DNA of 64,000 nt from Haloterrigena turkmenica DSM 5511 (GCF_000025325.1 NC_013743.1:124001-188000); one strand, 5' to 3'. Shown: positions 46,719 through 56,170, counted from the stretch's first letter. The notes: generated from the letters alone by a model not told the origin. Numbers and translations are program-made.

Positions 46719-48656
46719 TTAGTCGTCCGCCGGAGCCGCCGCTGAGAGGACCTCAGGATCGACCGGCCCGCCGCGGACGATCGGCTCGAAGGCCTCGAGG
46801 ACGTCCCGATCGCCGCCCGTGATTCCGCGAGCGGGCCGATCCTCGAGTTCGGTCGCGACGAACCGTTGCGCGATCAGCGCGAGCCGACCGCTCTCGGTGT
46901 TCTCGTCGCTCCCGTCACTCCTGTCTCCGTCGTCGGCCTCGAGGCTCGTCTGCGCCTGCTCGAGTAGCAACGCGGCGGTGAAGATGTCGAAAACGTAGTG
47001 GGCGAGGCACTTGGCCGATAACTGTGCGTACTCGCCGTCCTCGGTCGCCAGCGTCGCGAGGGCGGCCGCGAGCTCCTCGTACTCGGATTCGACGGTCTCG
47101 GCGGCGTCCGCGAGCGCCGGGTGGGAGACCGTTTCGAGCCGGTCTTCGATCGTCTCGAGCAGCGGTTCGTGGGCGTCTTCGCGCTCGAGCGCCCGGAGGA
47201 CGTCCAGCGAGAGGACGTTCTCGGTCCCCTCCCAGATCGGCAGTACCTGCGCGTCCCGGAGCAGGCGATTCGTGACGAAGTCGTTCACGTAGCCGTTGCC
47301 GCCGTGGATTTCCATCGCGTACGAGGCGGTGTCGACGGCCATCCGGCCCGTTCGGAGTTTGGCGATCGGAGTGAGGAGTCGCATGAGCCGGTAGGCCTCG
47401 TCGGCGCTCTCGTCTGCAGTCGTGCTCGCAGCGTCCCCGTCCGCGCTCGCGGCGTCGTCGGAGCGGGCGCTCCGTTCCGCCCGCTCGCGCTCGGAGAGCA
47501 GCCGCGCCGCCTCGAACGTGAACGCCGTCGCGGCCTCGTGAGCGACGGTCATGTCCACGAGATCCGCGCGCATCAGCGGGTACCGGTCGATCGTGTCGCC
47601 GAAGGCCTCACGGTTGGCGGCGTAGATCGCGCTCTCGAGGGTCGCACGCCCCATCAGTCCGCAGGCCGCCGCGGCGTTCGAGAGCCGTTCGAGATTGAGC
47701 ATCTCGGTCATCTGCGTGAAGCCCTTTTCCTCCTCGCCGACCAGGAACGCCTTCGCGCCGGTGAACTCGACTTCGCCGGTCGGGACCGCGGTGGTACCCA
47801 GTTTGTCCTTCAGCCGTCGGTACAGTTGGTCGTTGACGGCTTCGGGCTCGAGGGGCCCGTCCTCGAGGCGGTCGCCCTTCGTGTAGGGGCCGTCGGCGGG
47901 ACGGGCGTCGGAGTCCGGATCGGAGTGCGGGACGAGGAACATCGAGAGGCCGGCGGTCCCCTCCGGTGCGTCCGGGGTCCGGGCGAGCGCGAGGGTCCCC
48001 TCGGCGTCGACGTTCGAACAGAACCACTTCTCGCCGGAGAGGCGCCAGTAGCCGGATTCTGGGTCGTACTCGGCGCGGGTCTCGTTGGCGCCGACGTCGC
48101 TGCCGCCCTGTTTTTCGGTGAGGAACATCGCGCCCTCGATCAGGTCGTCGTACTCGCGGCTCGTCAGGGCCTCGTAGTACTCGGCGAGGGAGCCGTCGTC
48201 GAACTTCTCTAAGACGAGCGCGGCGCCGGCGGTCATCGCGACTGGGCAGTCGAAGCCCACGTCGGCGTAGCTCAGCAGGTACTGCATCGCGAGGGTGTGG
48301 GCCAGCGGCATCGGCTCGTCGCGGTCGAGCGGCGCCTCGAACGCGTCGGCGACGATCCCCCGCTCGTAGGCCAGTCGATCGTTCTCGAACTGTTCGGCCG
48401 GATATCGGACGCGGTTCCAGACTTCGCCGTGGGCGTCGTAGGGCTCGAGTTCCGGCCCGTGGTCGTCGACGTAGTCGGCGTTGTCCGCGATCGTGCGGCC
48501 GACGACCGCGCCGAACTCGGCCAATCGCGGCTCGGCCCACTCGAACTCCTCGTTCGTGTAGAGCCGCCGGAGTTCGCGCTCGAGGGGTCGATCGAGGTCC
48601 CAGTAGTTGACCCCTCGTCCCTCCTCGAACCGGCCGTGATCGATTCCCGTACTCAT
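46719..48656 (-). CDS. AidB-like acyl-CoA dehydrogenase
   Basis: The 645-residue flavoprotein has the acyl-CoA-dehydrogenase fold with segments typical of the AidB branch: FLTEKQGGSDVGANETRA, EKWFCSNVDAEG and HGGNGYVNDF followed by PIWEGTENVLSLDVLRAL. AidB-type proteins bind FAD and protect or act near DNA in alkylation stress in E. coli, while others are true dehydrogenases; the choice is open. An Ala/Ser/Asp-rich insertion is encoded at about 47398-47490. The ATG at 48656 is chosen because a TATA-like TTTATT lies 29 bases upstream. Confidence 0.87.
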   Translation of the reverse strand: MSTGIDHGRFEEGRGVNYWDLDRPLERELRRLYTNEEFEWAEPRLAEFGAVVGRTIADNADYVDDHGPELEPYDAHGEVWNRVRYPAEQFENDRLAYERGIVADAFEAPLDRDEPMPLAHTLAMQYLLSYADVGFDCPVAMTAGAALVLEKFDDGSLAEYYEALTSREYDDLIEGAMFLTEKQGGSDVGANETRAEYDPESGYWRLSGEKWFCSNVDAEGTLALARTPDAPEGTAGLSMFLVPHSDPDSDARPADGPYTKGDRLEDGPLEPEAVNDQLYRRLKDKLGTTAVPTGEVEFTGAKAFLVGEEEKGFTQMTEMLNLERLSNAAAACGLMGRATLESAIYAANREAFGDTIDRYPLMRADLVDMTVAHEAATAFTFEAARLLSERERAERSARSDDAASADGDAASTTADESADEAYRLMRLLTPIAKLRTGRMAVDTASYAMEIHGGNGYVNDFVTNRLLRDAQVLPIWEGTENVLSLDVLRALEREDAHEPLLETIEDRLETVSHPALADAAETVESEYEELAAALATLATEDGEYAQLSAKCLAHYVFDIFTAALLLEQAQTSLEADDGDRSDGSDENTESGRLALIAQRFVATELEDRPARGITGGDRDVLEAFEPIVRGGPVDPEVLSAAAPADD

Positions 48657-48925
48657 ACCGTGATGGTTGTTGACTATCAGCAATAAATCGGGCGAGAGTC
48701 AACTCGGTGTCGGTTTTCGAGTGTTTGTGACGACTGGAATTCGCGGCTCGTCGGATAGCCGCGCTTCGCACTGCCGTACGATGGAACGCGCTGGCGGCAT
48801 CCCGAGCGAATGCGAGGGCGACTGACAGCGCGCGCCACGCACGGCGGCAGCTCGAGCAAGTGAGTCTGCGAGTCGCATACTGGTCCCCCGAAAAACGAAT
48901 TCCGTCGCGTCCGTCGGTTAGTCGT

Positions 48926-49549
48926 TCACGCCGTCTTTTCGAGTCGAGTTCGCGGGAAGACGTAGACCTTCAGCGAGCCGGGGACGACGCCGTTCTTCGC
49001 GACGGTGGCGTGGGGGTAGACGGCGCCGACGACGGGGACGCCGTCGTCGTAGCGCTCGTTGGTCGCGTAGTCGGCGACGGTGGTGTTGCTCCCGCCGATC
49101 GTCACGGCGTCGGCCCGCAGGTCGGAGACGTCGACGACGGTGAGTCGGTCGTCGGTCTCGCGGTCGCGGACGGTATCGCCGGCGCGGAGCACGTGGGCCT
49201 CGCAGTAGAACGGTTCGCTGGCGTCTTCGTCGACGAAGACCGCGTCGCCGCAGTCGTGACACGCGACGGCGATCTCGCCCGGCGGCGGCGTTCGGCCGTG
49301 GGTGATCTCGATCGCCACGCGGCGGATGTGCTTGCAGCGGGCCTCTCGGAAGACGTGATCCGGACAGGTGCAGCGACCCGACTCGAGGTCGACGAGGTAG
49401 GTGTGGTCGCTGGCCGACTCGACCTCGTAGAGGCCGTCGCCCAGCGCCAGCACCGACATCGGTTCGGTGCGGGCGCGGCGCGAGCGCTCCTCGAGGTGGT
49501 CGCTGGACGGTACTGGCAGGGCCGTTTTCGGTGACGCTGTTGTGTTCAT
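48926..49549 (-). CDS. SWIM zinc-finger protein
   Basis: The 207-residue protein holds a SWIM motif: Cys60-x-Cys62 in CTCPDH and Cys72-x-His74 in CKHI. A second possible metal site is CHDC (97-100) with Cys116 and His119, followed by a beta-rich C-terminal part. SWIM domains bind DNA or proteins, and in archaea they accompany repair and recombination proteins. No partner is directly adjacent. The 242 bases downstream, toward the acyl-CoA dehydrogenase, hold no gene. Confidence 0.88.
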   Translation of the reverse strand: MNTTASPKTALPVPSSDHLEERSRRARTEPMSVLALGDGLYEVESASDHTYLVDLESGRCTCPDHVFREARCKHIRRVAIEITHGRTPPPGEIAVACHDCGDAVFVDEDASEPFYCEAHVLRAGDTVRDRETDDRLTVVDVSDLRADAVTIGGSNTTVADYATNERYDDGVPVVGAVYPHATVAKNGVVPGSLKVYVFPRTRLEKTA

Positions 49550-49747
49550 GGATGCGTCAAACTGATCGCTGGACTGGTCGGCTGGCTATTCGATATCGAT
49601 AGGGGCTCGAGCGATATAACGAGCGCGCCGGCGGTTGCAGGTCGACGCTTTAAAAGAAGTCGACGCGGCCGACGCCCGTCCACCGGTTGCGAGCGGGACC
49701 GCGCCCTTCGAAGCGTTTTTGCCTCGGCCGCCGAAAGCTACGCACTA

Positions 49748-50017
49748 ATGCTCGACCGCGAACAGATCATCGAAATCAGCGTCGCCGTCTCGATGGTCCT
49801 GCTGATGCTCGGCACTATGATTGCTATCGGGACCCAGTACGGCGGGTCCAGCGGGACGCTCTCCCCCGAAGGCGGCGAACTGCTCGTCGGTGCCATCACC
49901 GGCTTTATCCTCCTGATGCTCGCGGTCGGTATCGGCCTCGCCTACGTCCTAAACGACCCCGAAGACGGCCTCGAGGCCGACGACGAGACGGACGCCGACA
50001 CCGGCAGCGCGATCTGA
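49748..50017 (+). CDS. small two-helix membrane protein of unknown function
   Basis: The 89-residue product begins MLDREQIIEISVAVSMVLLM and contains two membrane helices (about 9-30 and 45-68) joined by a Gly/Ser-rich loop and followed by an acidic tail. It resembles conserved haloarchaeal proteins without assigned function. It is followed after 44 bases by another small membrane protein gene in the same direction. Confidence 0.75.
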   Translation: MLDREQIIEISVAVSMVLLMLGTMIAIGTQYGGSSGTLSPEGGELLVGAITGFILLMLAVGIGLAYVLNDPEDGLEADDETDADTGSAI

Positions 50018-50061
50018 CGGCGCCACAACACTTTTTTGCGGTTGTCGTGTTGACACGATAT

Positions 50062-50439
50062 ATGAGCAGTCCTACCGCTGATCCCGAATCGACGCGGTCT
50101 CGCTCGACGTGGACGGTGATCGCCGCTGTCATCGGGACCCTCGTGTTCGGGTCGGCGATAGTCGGTCTCTCGGCAGCGGTCCTCGAGGCGCCCGTCGCCG
50201 TCGGCGCGGTCGCGGTGCTGACGCTGCTCGCGGCCGCCTTCGCGTGGCGTCGCGCCGCGGCGTCCGGCGAGACCGCTGCCGACGGTGAGGGGAGTCGGGA
50301 CGTCTGGAACGCGATCCCGTCCTGGCAGTATGACGGCCGGCACGCCGAATCCGGAGGTTTCACGCGCGGAGAACAGGAGAGCGCGCTCCGGGAGATTCAA
50401 CAACAGGCCGACGACATCGAGAAGCGAGAGCGCAACTGA
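50062..50439 (+). CDS. small membrane protein of unknown function
   Basis: The 125-residue protein has two hydrophobic helices (about 17-38 and 43-63) and a hydrophilic C-terminal half with a conserved-looking WNAIPSWQYDGRHAESGG stretch and a final helix EQESALREIQQQADDIEKRE. The start at 50062 directly follows TATAT (50058-50062 region), and the longer frame to 49687 overlaps the preceding gene. It ends convergently with priL, only 7 bases apart. The function is unknown. Confidence 0.7.
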   Translation: MSSPTADPESTRSRSTWTVIAAVIGTLVFGSAIVGLSAAVLEAPVAVGAVAVLTLLAAAFAWRRAAASGETAADGEGSRDVWNAIPSWQYDGRHAESGGFTRGEQESALREIQQQADDIEKRERN

Positions 50440-50446
50440 CGGAGAA

Positions 50447-51529
50447 TCAGTCGCCGCTGGCCGTCTCTTCTTCGCTCTCTCCCTCCCGCCAGTCTTCGAT
50501 CTCATCGTCGTCGGCGTCGTCGATCCGCTCCTCGTAGTAGGCCATCGGATGCGGAATGCGCTCACACAGGTCGTCCTTGTTCACGCAGTCGCCGTAGGAT
50601 TGCATCGTCGCACAGGAGGGCGGCGAGTACTCCGTCGGCGAGCTGTCGCCGCGGATGTGGTCGGTCTGGTAGCGGGTCATCTCCTCGCCGAACGACGAGT
50701 TGATCCGGTAGAGGTCGACGATTTCGTCGGTCGTCATCCCGATGCTCGTCAGGAAGGCGGTGATCGCAAAGCGGGAGTGGTGGGGCAGGTGTTCGCCCTT
50801 CTGGATGTCGTCGAGCAGGGCCTTCATACACGGCGGGAACAGGTCGGGGACGACGGTGTCGATGTCCTGGGTGAGCTCGAGGTCGGCGAGTACCTCGCGG
50901 ATCTCGGCGGCCTCGTCCTCGAGGGCGGCGGCGATGACCTCGGGGACGTCGAAGGGGAGGCCGTCCTCGATGCGGCCCCGGATGGCCTCCCGGAGCAGGG
51001 TCAGGAGTTCGTCGTGGTCGACCGGCACCTCGCCGTCGGTCAGCGCGCGGTTGACCAGGTGCCACTCGTCGCCCCACAGGTCCTCGGCGAGGGGGAGGTA
51101 GGTGCCGACGTCGATCCGGTAGCCGTCGGCGGTCTCCCGGACCGCGCCGCCGAGGTCGAACTCCGCGAGGAGGGTCTCCAGATCCAGCCCGGTCGACTCG
51201 ACGCTCTTCAGTTCCGTGGTGTCCTCGAAGTCGGCCGTGAAGCGATCGTAAGCGGTCGCGGCCTCGGCGCGGGCGTACTTGCGAACGAGGACGCGTTCTT
51301 CGACCATCGAGACGAGGACGCGCGCGACGGGGTAGGAGAGTAACTCGACGCGCGTGTCTCGCCGCGGCTCGCCCGTCTCGCCGTCCGCTATGGCCGCCAC
51401 CACGCGCTCGCGGGCGCGGTCGACGACCGCCCGGTCCTGGTCGACGACGGTGGCCAGATCGACGGCCTCCGTCGCCACGGCGTCGCGAGCGGTCTCGAGG
51501 AACGGGTACCGGGCGTGCAGTCGCTGCAT
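50447..51529 (-). CDS. priL: DNA primase large subunit
   Basis: The 360-residue protein is the iron-sulfur subunit of the archaeal/eukaryotic-type primase that makes RNA primers with PriS. The four cluster ligands are visible: Cys234 (FPPCMKALL), Cys306 (PPSCATM), Cys315 (YGDCVN) and Cys322 (DLCERI). The N-terminal helical domain binds PriS. The acidic C-terminal tail (about 335-360) is a haloarchaeal addition. The start MQRLHARYPFLE at 51529 is used; longer frames upstream are Arg-rich. priS is not in the window. Confidence 0.95.
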   Translation of the reverse strand: MQRLHARYPFLETARDAVATEAVDLATVVDQDRAVVDRARERVVAAIADGETGEPRRDTRVELLSYPVARVLVSMVEERVLVRKYARAEAATAYDRFTADFEDTTELKSVESTGLDLETLLAEFDLGGAVRETADGYRIDVGTYLPLAEDLWGDEWHLVNRALTDGEVPVDHDELLTLLREAIRGRIEDGLPFDVPEVIAAALEDEAAEIREVLADLELTQDIDTVVPDLFPPCMKALLDDIQKGEHLPHHSRFAITAFLTSIGMTTDEIVDLYRINSSFGEEMTRYQTDHIRGDSSPTEYSPPSCATMQSYGDCVNKDDLCERIPHPMAYYEERIDDADDDEIEDWREGESEEETASGD

Positions 51530-51702
51530 CGGTAATGGGATGTTACTGCGCGGGGTTAAAGCCGCTGATTGTTCGACGGGGTGTGGCCGGGAGTAAGCCG
51601 GGATTGGATCGCCGCTCGAGCGGCGACAGAAGCGGCCCTGACCGACGTTTTGGTTAGCGTTCGAGGATCGATTTAAAGGGCGTTCGATACGTCTCCCCGA
51701 GT

Positions 51703-52569
51703 ATGCCACGGGCCACTCGAGACGGCGTGTCGATCTACTACGAGTACGACGAGAGCGAGGGCGACGGCACACCGGTCGTCTTCGTGCAGGGGCTGGGCTA
51801 CGGGCGCTGGATGTGGCGCTGGCAGCGCGAGGCCGTCGCGGACGACCGGGACGTGATCGCGCCGGACAACCGCGGCACGGGCCGATCCGACGCCGGCCTC
51901 CCACCACTGCTCCCGCGCCTGCCGCGGAAACTCCGCGCGCCGCTGCTCTTCAAACTGGCTGGCTACTCGATCGGCGGCCTCGCCGCGGACCTCGAGGAAG
52001 TCCTCGCCGACGCCGGCATCCGCCGGGCCCACGTCGTCGGCGCGAGCATGGGCGGGATGATCGCCCAACGCTACGCGCTCGAGTACACGCGCGCAGAGAC
52101 GCTGACGCTGTGCTGTACGAGCCACGGCGGCCCCGACGCAGTCCCGGTTCCCGACGAGACTCAGGAGTTCATCTTCGACGTCCCCGACGGCGCGAACGAG
52201 CGCGAGACGATCCGCCACCGGATGCGCCCCGCCTTCACCGAGCGATTCACGAATCGGAACCCGCACCTGATGGATCGGATCATCGAGTGGCGACTCGAGC
52301 AGGACGCCGACGATCCCGCTCGCGAGGCCCAGGCCGCGGCCGTCCTCGACTTCGACGTCAGCGATCGGCTCGAGGGGCTTCGGGTGCCGACGCTGGTGCT
52401 CCACGGGACCGACGACCGCGTGGTCCCCTTCGAGAACGGGCTGCTACTCGAGGAGGCGATTCCGAACGCGCGACTCGAGCGGTTCGAGGGCGGCTCGCAC
52501 TGCTTTTTCATCGAGCACGCCGATCGGGTGAACGAGGAACTGCGGGCGTTTCTCGCCGACCACGACTGA
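51703..52569 (+). CDS. alpha/beta-fold hydrolase
   Basis: The 288-residue enzyme shows the complete hydrolase triad: Ser115 in GASMGGM, Asp238 in HGTDDRVVP and His266 in GGSHCFF. The oxyanion-hole segment VQGLGYGRWMW and the DNRGTGRSD motif place it with esterases, lactonases and haloperoxidase-like hydrolases. The substrate is not evident. It is divergent from priL and ends convergently with a HalOD1 gene 24 bases away. Confidence 0.88.
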   Translation: MPRATRDGVSIYYEYDESEGDGTPVVFVQGLGYGRWMWRWQREAVADDRDVIAPDNRGTGRSDAGLPPLLPRLPRKLRAPLLFKLAGYSIGGLAADLEEVLADAGIRRAHVVGASMGGMIAQRYALEYTRAETLTLCCTSHGGPDAVPVPDETQEFIFDVPDGANERETIRHRMRPAFTERFTNRNPHLMDRIIEWRLEQDADDPAREAQAAAVLDFDVSDRLEGLRVPTLVLHGTDDRVVPFENGLLLEEAIPNARLERFEGGSHCFFIEHADRVNEELRAFLADHD

Positions 52570-52593
52570 TCGCCCGGGACGATCGCGGCGAAT

Positions 52594-52911
52594 CTACGCG
52601 GTCGGAGCGGCGCCGTCGTAGAACTGGATCCGACCGTCGCTTCGCACGCCGATTCCGTACCCCGCGTAGGCGAACCAGAGTTCGTGAGTGCCGGCGTCGG
52701 TTCGCCGGGCGTGGTCGATCAGCGAGTCTAACGCGTCCGGATCGACGACCTCGTAGAGGGGCTCGAGGTCGACCGGTCGATTGCCGGTAAGCGCCGCGAC
52801 CGCCGTGATGACGGCCTCGCTGGCTCGCTCGCCGCCGTCCGGATCGAACGTCGTCGTGTACGCCGGCTCGTCCGCGTCGCTCGCATCCGTTGGATCGTCT
52901 GTGGAGGGCAT
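52594..52911 (-). CDS. HalOD1 output-domain protein
   Basis: The 105-residue product is the third free-standing HalOD1 domain in this window, with SEAVITAVAALTGNRPVDLEPLY, VVDPDALDSLI and a final LWFAYAGYGIGVRSDGRI hairpin. The ATG at 52911 is preferred over one at 52956, because the latter lies within the AT-rich probable promoter (TTAAAAATATCATAT on the minus strand). It is an isolated gene next to pcn. Confidence 0.82.
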   Translation of the reverse strand: MPSTDDPTDASDADEPAYTTTFDPDGGERASEAVITAVAALTGNRPVDLEPLYEVVDPDALDSLIDHARRTDAGTHELWFAYAGYGIGVRSDGRIQFYDGAAPTA

Positions 52912-53050
52912 GGCCTCGACTACTCGAGAGGGACTGGTAGCCTCCCACCTTCCCATATGATATTTTTAAGTAACGGGGTTCACTCGCGATCGCTGTCGCA
53001 ATAGGCGACTGTCGCCGTCGACGGCCAACCGAGCCGCCCGACGGTTCGAT

Positions 53051-53794
53051 TCAGTCGCTCTGGATGCGCGGTGCGAGCATGTAGGTGACCTGTCCCTGCC
53101 CCTCCGCGAAGCCGAAGTAGATCTTCACCGGGAACTCCTCGCCGAGGTGGAGCGTGACCTCCGTGTCCGAGGGAATCGCCTTGTTCATGTCCTTCAGGTA
53201 GTCCAGCGAGAACAGCGAGTGGGCCGGGCCGACCTGCAGGTCGATCAGATCCGCTTCGGTGAGTTCGAGGTGGACGTCGTCGGTGTCGCCCTCCGCGTCG
53301 ACGTAGAAGTACTCCTCGCCCTCGTCGACGCCCAGCGCGATGTGATCGGAGACCATGTCGGCCGCCTTGACCGATCGGTTGACGTCTTTCCCCTCGAGGA
53401 TGACCTCTGCGGGCAGATCGAGGTCCGGAATGTCCGGCTCCTGACGGATCGAGTCGGGGTCGATCAGCGCCAGGGTGTACTCGAGCCCCTCGATCTGAAT
53501 CTGTAGCTTTCGCGTCTCTTCGTCGAGTTCGAGCTGGACGAGCTGGCCGGATTCGGCCATGCTCGCGATGTCCTCGAGCCGCGAGAGGTCGACGCCGATC
53601 AACCCGCCGTCGGCCTCGTAGGATTCGAACGCCGAGGCATCGAGCGAGAGGTCGACCATGCCGACGTTAGCGGGATCGACGGCCCGGATCTCGAGGCCGT
53701 CCTCCTCGAGGTGGATCTTGCACTCGTCGACCAGCACGCTGATCGAATCGAGCGCGCTGGTGAGCGTTTCCGCGCTCACGATGGCCTTGAACAT
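53051..53794 (-). CDS. pcn: PCNA sliding clamp
   Basis: The 247-residue protein is the ring clamp that tethers DNA polymerase and repair enzymes. It starts [17 protein letters not shown] and has the two-domain PCNA fold, the conserved inter-domain [15 protein letters not shown] segment that binds client PIP motifs and the C-terminal YMLAPRIQ. A nine-residue upstream extension is rejected because the TATA box 28 bases before the ATG at 53794 lies inside it. priL is 1.5 kb away on the same strand. Confidence 0.97.
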   Translation of the reverse strand: MFKAIVSAETLTSALDSISVLVDECKIHLEEDGLEIRAVDPANVGMVDLSLDASAFESYEADGGLIGVDLSRLEDIASMAESGQLVQLELDEETRKLQIQIEGLEYTLALIDPDSIRQEPDIPDLDLPAEVILEGKDVNRSVKAADMVSDHIALGVDEGEEYFYVDAEGDTDDVHLELTEADLIDLQVGPAHSLFSLDYLKDMNKAIPSDTEVTLHLGEEFPVKIYFGFAEGQGQVTYMLAPRIQSD

Positions 53795-53817
53795 ATACGC
53801 CGGGCTACGGACGGTTG

Positions 53818-53826
53818 CCATAAAAA
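53818..53826 (-). promoter_or_regulatory. TATA box of pcn
   Basis: On the minus strand TTTTTATGG is centred 28 bases before the pcn ATG at 53794. This fits a leaderless transcript and decides the start. Confidence 0.6.
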
Positions 53827-53960
53827 GCCACCCTTTACGCGCGGCTCCGCGGGGGTCGGCGACTCGCCTCCGGGCGTCTCGCCTTCAACCGAGCAGACCC
53901 GGCGTTCGTAACCGGACGGAACGGCGGTCGTCTGCGGACCGAAGACCGCCTCCTCGTGGC

Positions 53961-54230
53961 TCAGGACTCGATCTTCTCGACGATCTCGCGGGCCTGCTCC
54001 GCGGCCTTGTCCTCGCCGACGCTCTTTTTGATCAGGACGCTGGTCACCTCCCAGTCGTCCTCGCCCTCGACCTTCCCGGTCCGGACCTCGCTGCCCTCGG
54101 AGACGGACTCCGCCGGATTCTCCGCCCAGTCAGGCGTCCGGATCTCGTCGTACCTGTCCGGATCGCGGAACCGGACGTGGATGTAGTCGTCCTCCGTCTC
54201 CACCGCGTTCACGTCTGGCGTGTCGGCCAT
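53961..54230 (-). CDS. conserved haloarchaeal acidic protein of unknown function
   Basis: The 89-residue soluble protein begins MADTPDVNAVETEDDYIHVRFRD and looks like a small beta-rich fold (DRYDEIRTPDWAENPAE, then VRTGKVEGEDDWEVTSVLI) closed by a C-terminal helix. The fold cannot be named with certainty. It lies between pcn and the divergent uracil-DNA-glycosylase-like gene. Confidence 0.75.
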   Translation of the reverse strand: MADTPDVNAVETEDDYIHVRFRDPDRYDEIRTPDWAENPAESVSEGSEVRTGKVEGEDDWEVTSVLIKKSVGEDKAAEQAREIVEKIES

Positions 54231-54378
54231 ACGATATCCTCCACCGGCGGCGAGCCTAACGGTAGGCCCTGAATACGCCCCGTCTCGAGTCGATTCTCGA
54301 GGGCCGGGTCGGGTCGGAACCGACTGGATGCGTACGCAGGGCAACGAACGTTTGCCGAGGCGACGGTAGGTCGCCACC

Positions 54379-55020
54379 ATGAGCGACCGCGAGTCCACCG
54401 CGTGGGAGTTCGAGACCGAGTTCGCTGACGTCCTCGAGGCGGTGCCCGACGAGCACCGCGATCCGGAGCGGTTCGTCCCCGGCGTCGGGCCGCTGTCGGC
54501 CGACGTGATGCTCGTCGGCGAGGCGCCGGGCGGTCAGGAAGTCGAGCAGGGCGAGCCGTTCGTCGGTCAGGCCGGCCAGCAACTGGACCGCGCCCTCGAG
54601 TCGATCGGCCACGATCGGCGCGAGCTGTACATCACCAACCTCGTGAAAGTGCGGCCGCCGGAGAACCGCGACCCCCACGTCGACGAGATCGAGGCCTGGT
54701 GGCCGGTGCTCGAGGCCGAACTCGAGCGCGTCGATCCCGTGGTCGTCGTCCCGATGGGCAGTTTCGCGACGGCCGAACTCCTCGAGACCGACGAGACGAT
54801 CACGGACCTGCACGGCGAGGAATTCGAGCGCGAGGTGCCACCCGCCTCGCACGCCTCGAACGAGGAGGGTACCGGCTCCTCGAGCGAGGGAGGGGCCGAC
54901 CCGGGAGAACGGACGGAGCGGATCGTCCGTCCGTCGTTTCACCCGGCCGCGGCGCTGTACGACCGGAGCAAGGTCGACGCGATCGAGTCGGACCTGCGGG
55001 CGGCCCTCGAGTCGGCCTGA
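54379..55020 (+). CDS. uracil-DNA glycosylase superfamily protein lacking the Fe-S cysteines
   Basis: The 213-residue protein has the family-4/5-like glycosylase motifs: GEAPGGQE (47-54), GEPFVGQAG (58-66), TNLVKVRPPENR (86-97) and HPAA (188-191). These enzymes remove uracil from DNA. Unlike canonical family-4 enzymes, the protein contains no cysteine at all, so the usual four-Cys iron-sulfur cluster is absent. A Ser/Gly/Glu-rich insertion (about 155-180) precedes the last motif. It may be a separate haloarchaeal branch with changed stability or substrate. Confidence 0.85.
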   Translation: MSDRESTAWEFETEFADVLEAVPDEHRDPERFVPGVGPLSADVMLVGEAPGGQEVEQGEPFVGQAGQQLDRALESIGHDRRELYITNLVKVRPPENRDPHVDEIEAWWPVLEAELERVDPVVVVPMGSFATAELLETDETITDLHGEEFEREVPPASHASNEEGTGSSSEGGADPGERTERIVRPSFHPAAALYDRSKVDAIESDLRAALESA

Positions 55021-55278
55021 GAGCCTCTCGTCGTCGGCCGCCGGCTGCGTTCGGCCGGCGAACGCCCGTGCAACTGCAGACACGAACGGCTTTTTCCGAT
55101 CGGGCGAACCTCGAGGGGATGAGTCCGAGCTTTACCAGCGACGACGTCGATCTGGAGACCGCCTACGTGAGACGTCTCGGGTTTCGGACTGTCAGCCGGC
55201 CACCGTCGGTCTCGAGGGTGGACCGCCGTCTCGCCACACCTATCCGTACCGGGCCACTAGCCACCCCAAGAAGCGATT

Positions 55279-56064
55279 ATGGCCCGCAAAGACGACTACT
55301 ACAACAGGGCGAAACAGCAGGGCTACCGAAGCCGGGCGGCCTACAAGCTCAAACAGCTCGACGACCTCGAGAACGTCATCTCCGGGCACGACACGGTGGT
55401 CGACCTCGGCGCCGCCCCCGGCGGCTGGCTGCAGGTCGCCGCCGAGAAGGTCGGCCCGCAGGGGACCGTCATCGGCGTCGACCTCCAGCGGATCAAGGAC
55501 TTAGAGGACGAGACGCTCAACGAGCGCGTCGAGACGATCCGCGGCGACATGACCGAGGAGAAGACCCGCGACCGCGTCACCGACGCCGCGGGCGGCTCCG
55601 TGGACGTGGTCGTCTCGGACATGGCGCCCAACATGTCCGGCGAGTACTCGCTCGATCAGGCCCGCTCGCTGTACCTCGCGCGCCAGGCCTTCGAGACCGC
55701 GCTCGAACTCCTCGAGTCCGGCGGCAACTTCGTCGTGAAGGTCTTCGAAGGCCCGGACGTCGATGACCTCCGAGCCGACATCGACGACGAGTTCCAGTAC
55801 GTCCGCGCGACCGCGCCGAAGGCCAGCCGCGAGGAGTCCTCCGAGATCTATCTGATCGGGAAGGGCCGGCTCACCGCCCCCGTCCGGGAAGGCGACGAAC
55901 TCGAGGTCGAGATCGTCGACGTCGGCAGCGAGGGCGACGGGATCGCGAGCGTCGACGGCTACCGCCTGTTCGTCCCCGACGCCGAGCCCGGCGACGTCGT
56001 CGACGTCCGCATCGAGGACGTCAAACCGAACTTCGGGTTCGCGGAGCCACTCGAGGAGGAGTGA
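55279..56064 (+). CDS. rlmE: RlmE/FtsJ-type 23S rRNA 2'-O-methyltransferase with TRAM domain
   Basis: The 261-residue enzyme methylates a uridine of 23S rRNA (U2552 in E. coli numbering). The SAM motif is VVDLGAAPGGWLQ, and the K-D-K-E catalytic set lies in RSRAAYKL, SDMAPNMSG, NFVVKVFEG and EESSEIYL. The last 60 residues (REGDELEVEIVDVGSEGDGI onward) form a TRAM RNA-binding domain, an addition shared by haloarchaeal RlmE. It is transcribed in the same direction as the glycosylase-like gene, 258 bases downstream of it; the spacer holds no gene. Confidence 0.94.
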   Translation: MARKDDYYNRAKQQGYRSRAAYKLKQLDDLENVISGHDTVVDLGAAPGGWLQVAAEKVGPQGTVIGVDLQRIKDLEDETLNERVETIRGDMTEEKTRDRVTDAAGGSVDVVVSDMAPNMSGEYSLDQARSLYLARQAFETALELLESGGNFVVKVFEGPDVDDLRADIDDEFQYVRATAPKASREESSEIYLIGKGRLTAPVREGDELEVEIVDVGSEGDGIASVDGYRLFVPDAEPGDVVDVRIEDVKPNFGFAEPLEEE

Positions 56065-56170
56065 GAGCGTCGACTCGCGACTCGATTCGTTCTGCGCTCG
56101 ATTTCTGCTGCTGATGCCGTGTCGCACCGCTACTGTGTCTGTTCTCGTCGGAGCCGTCGTGACGACCCGC

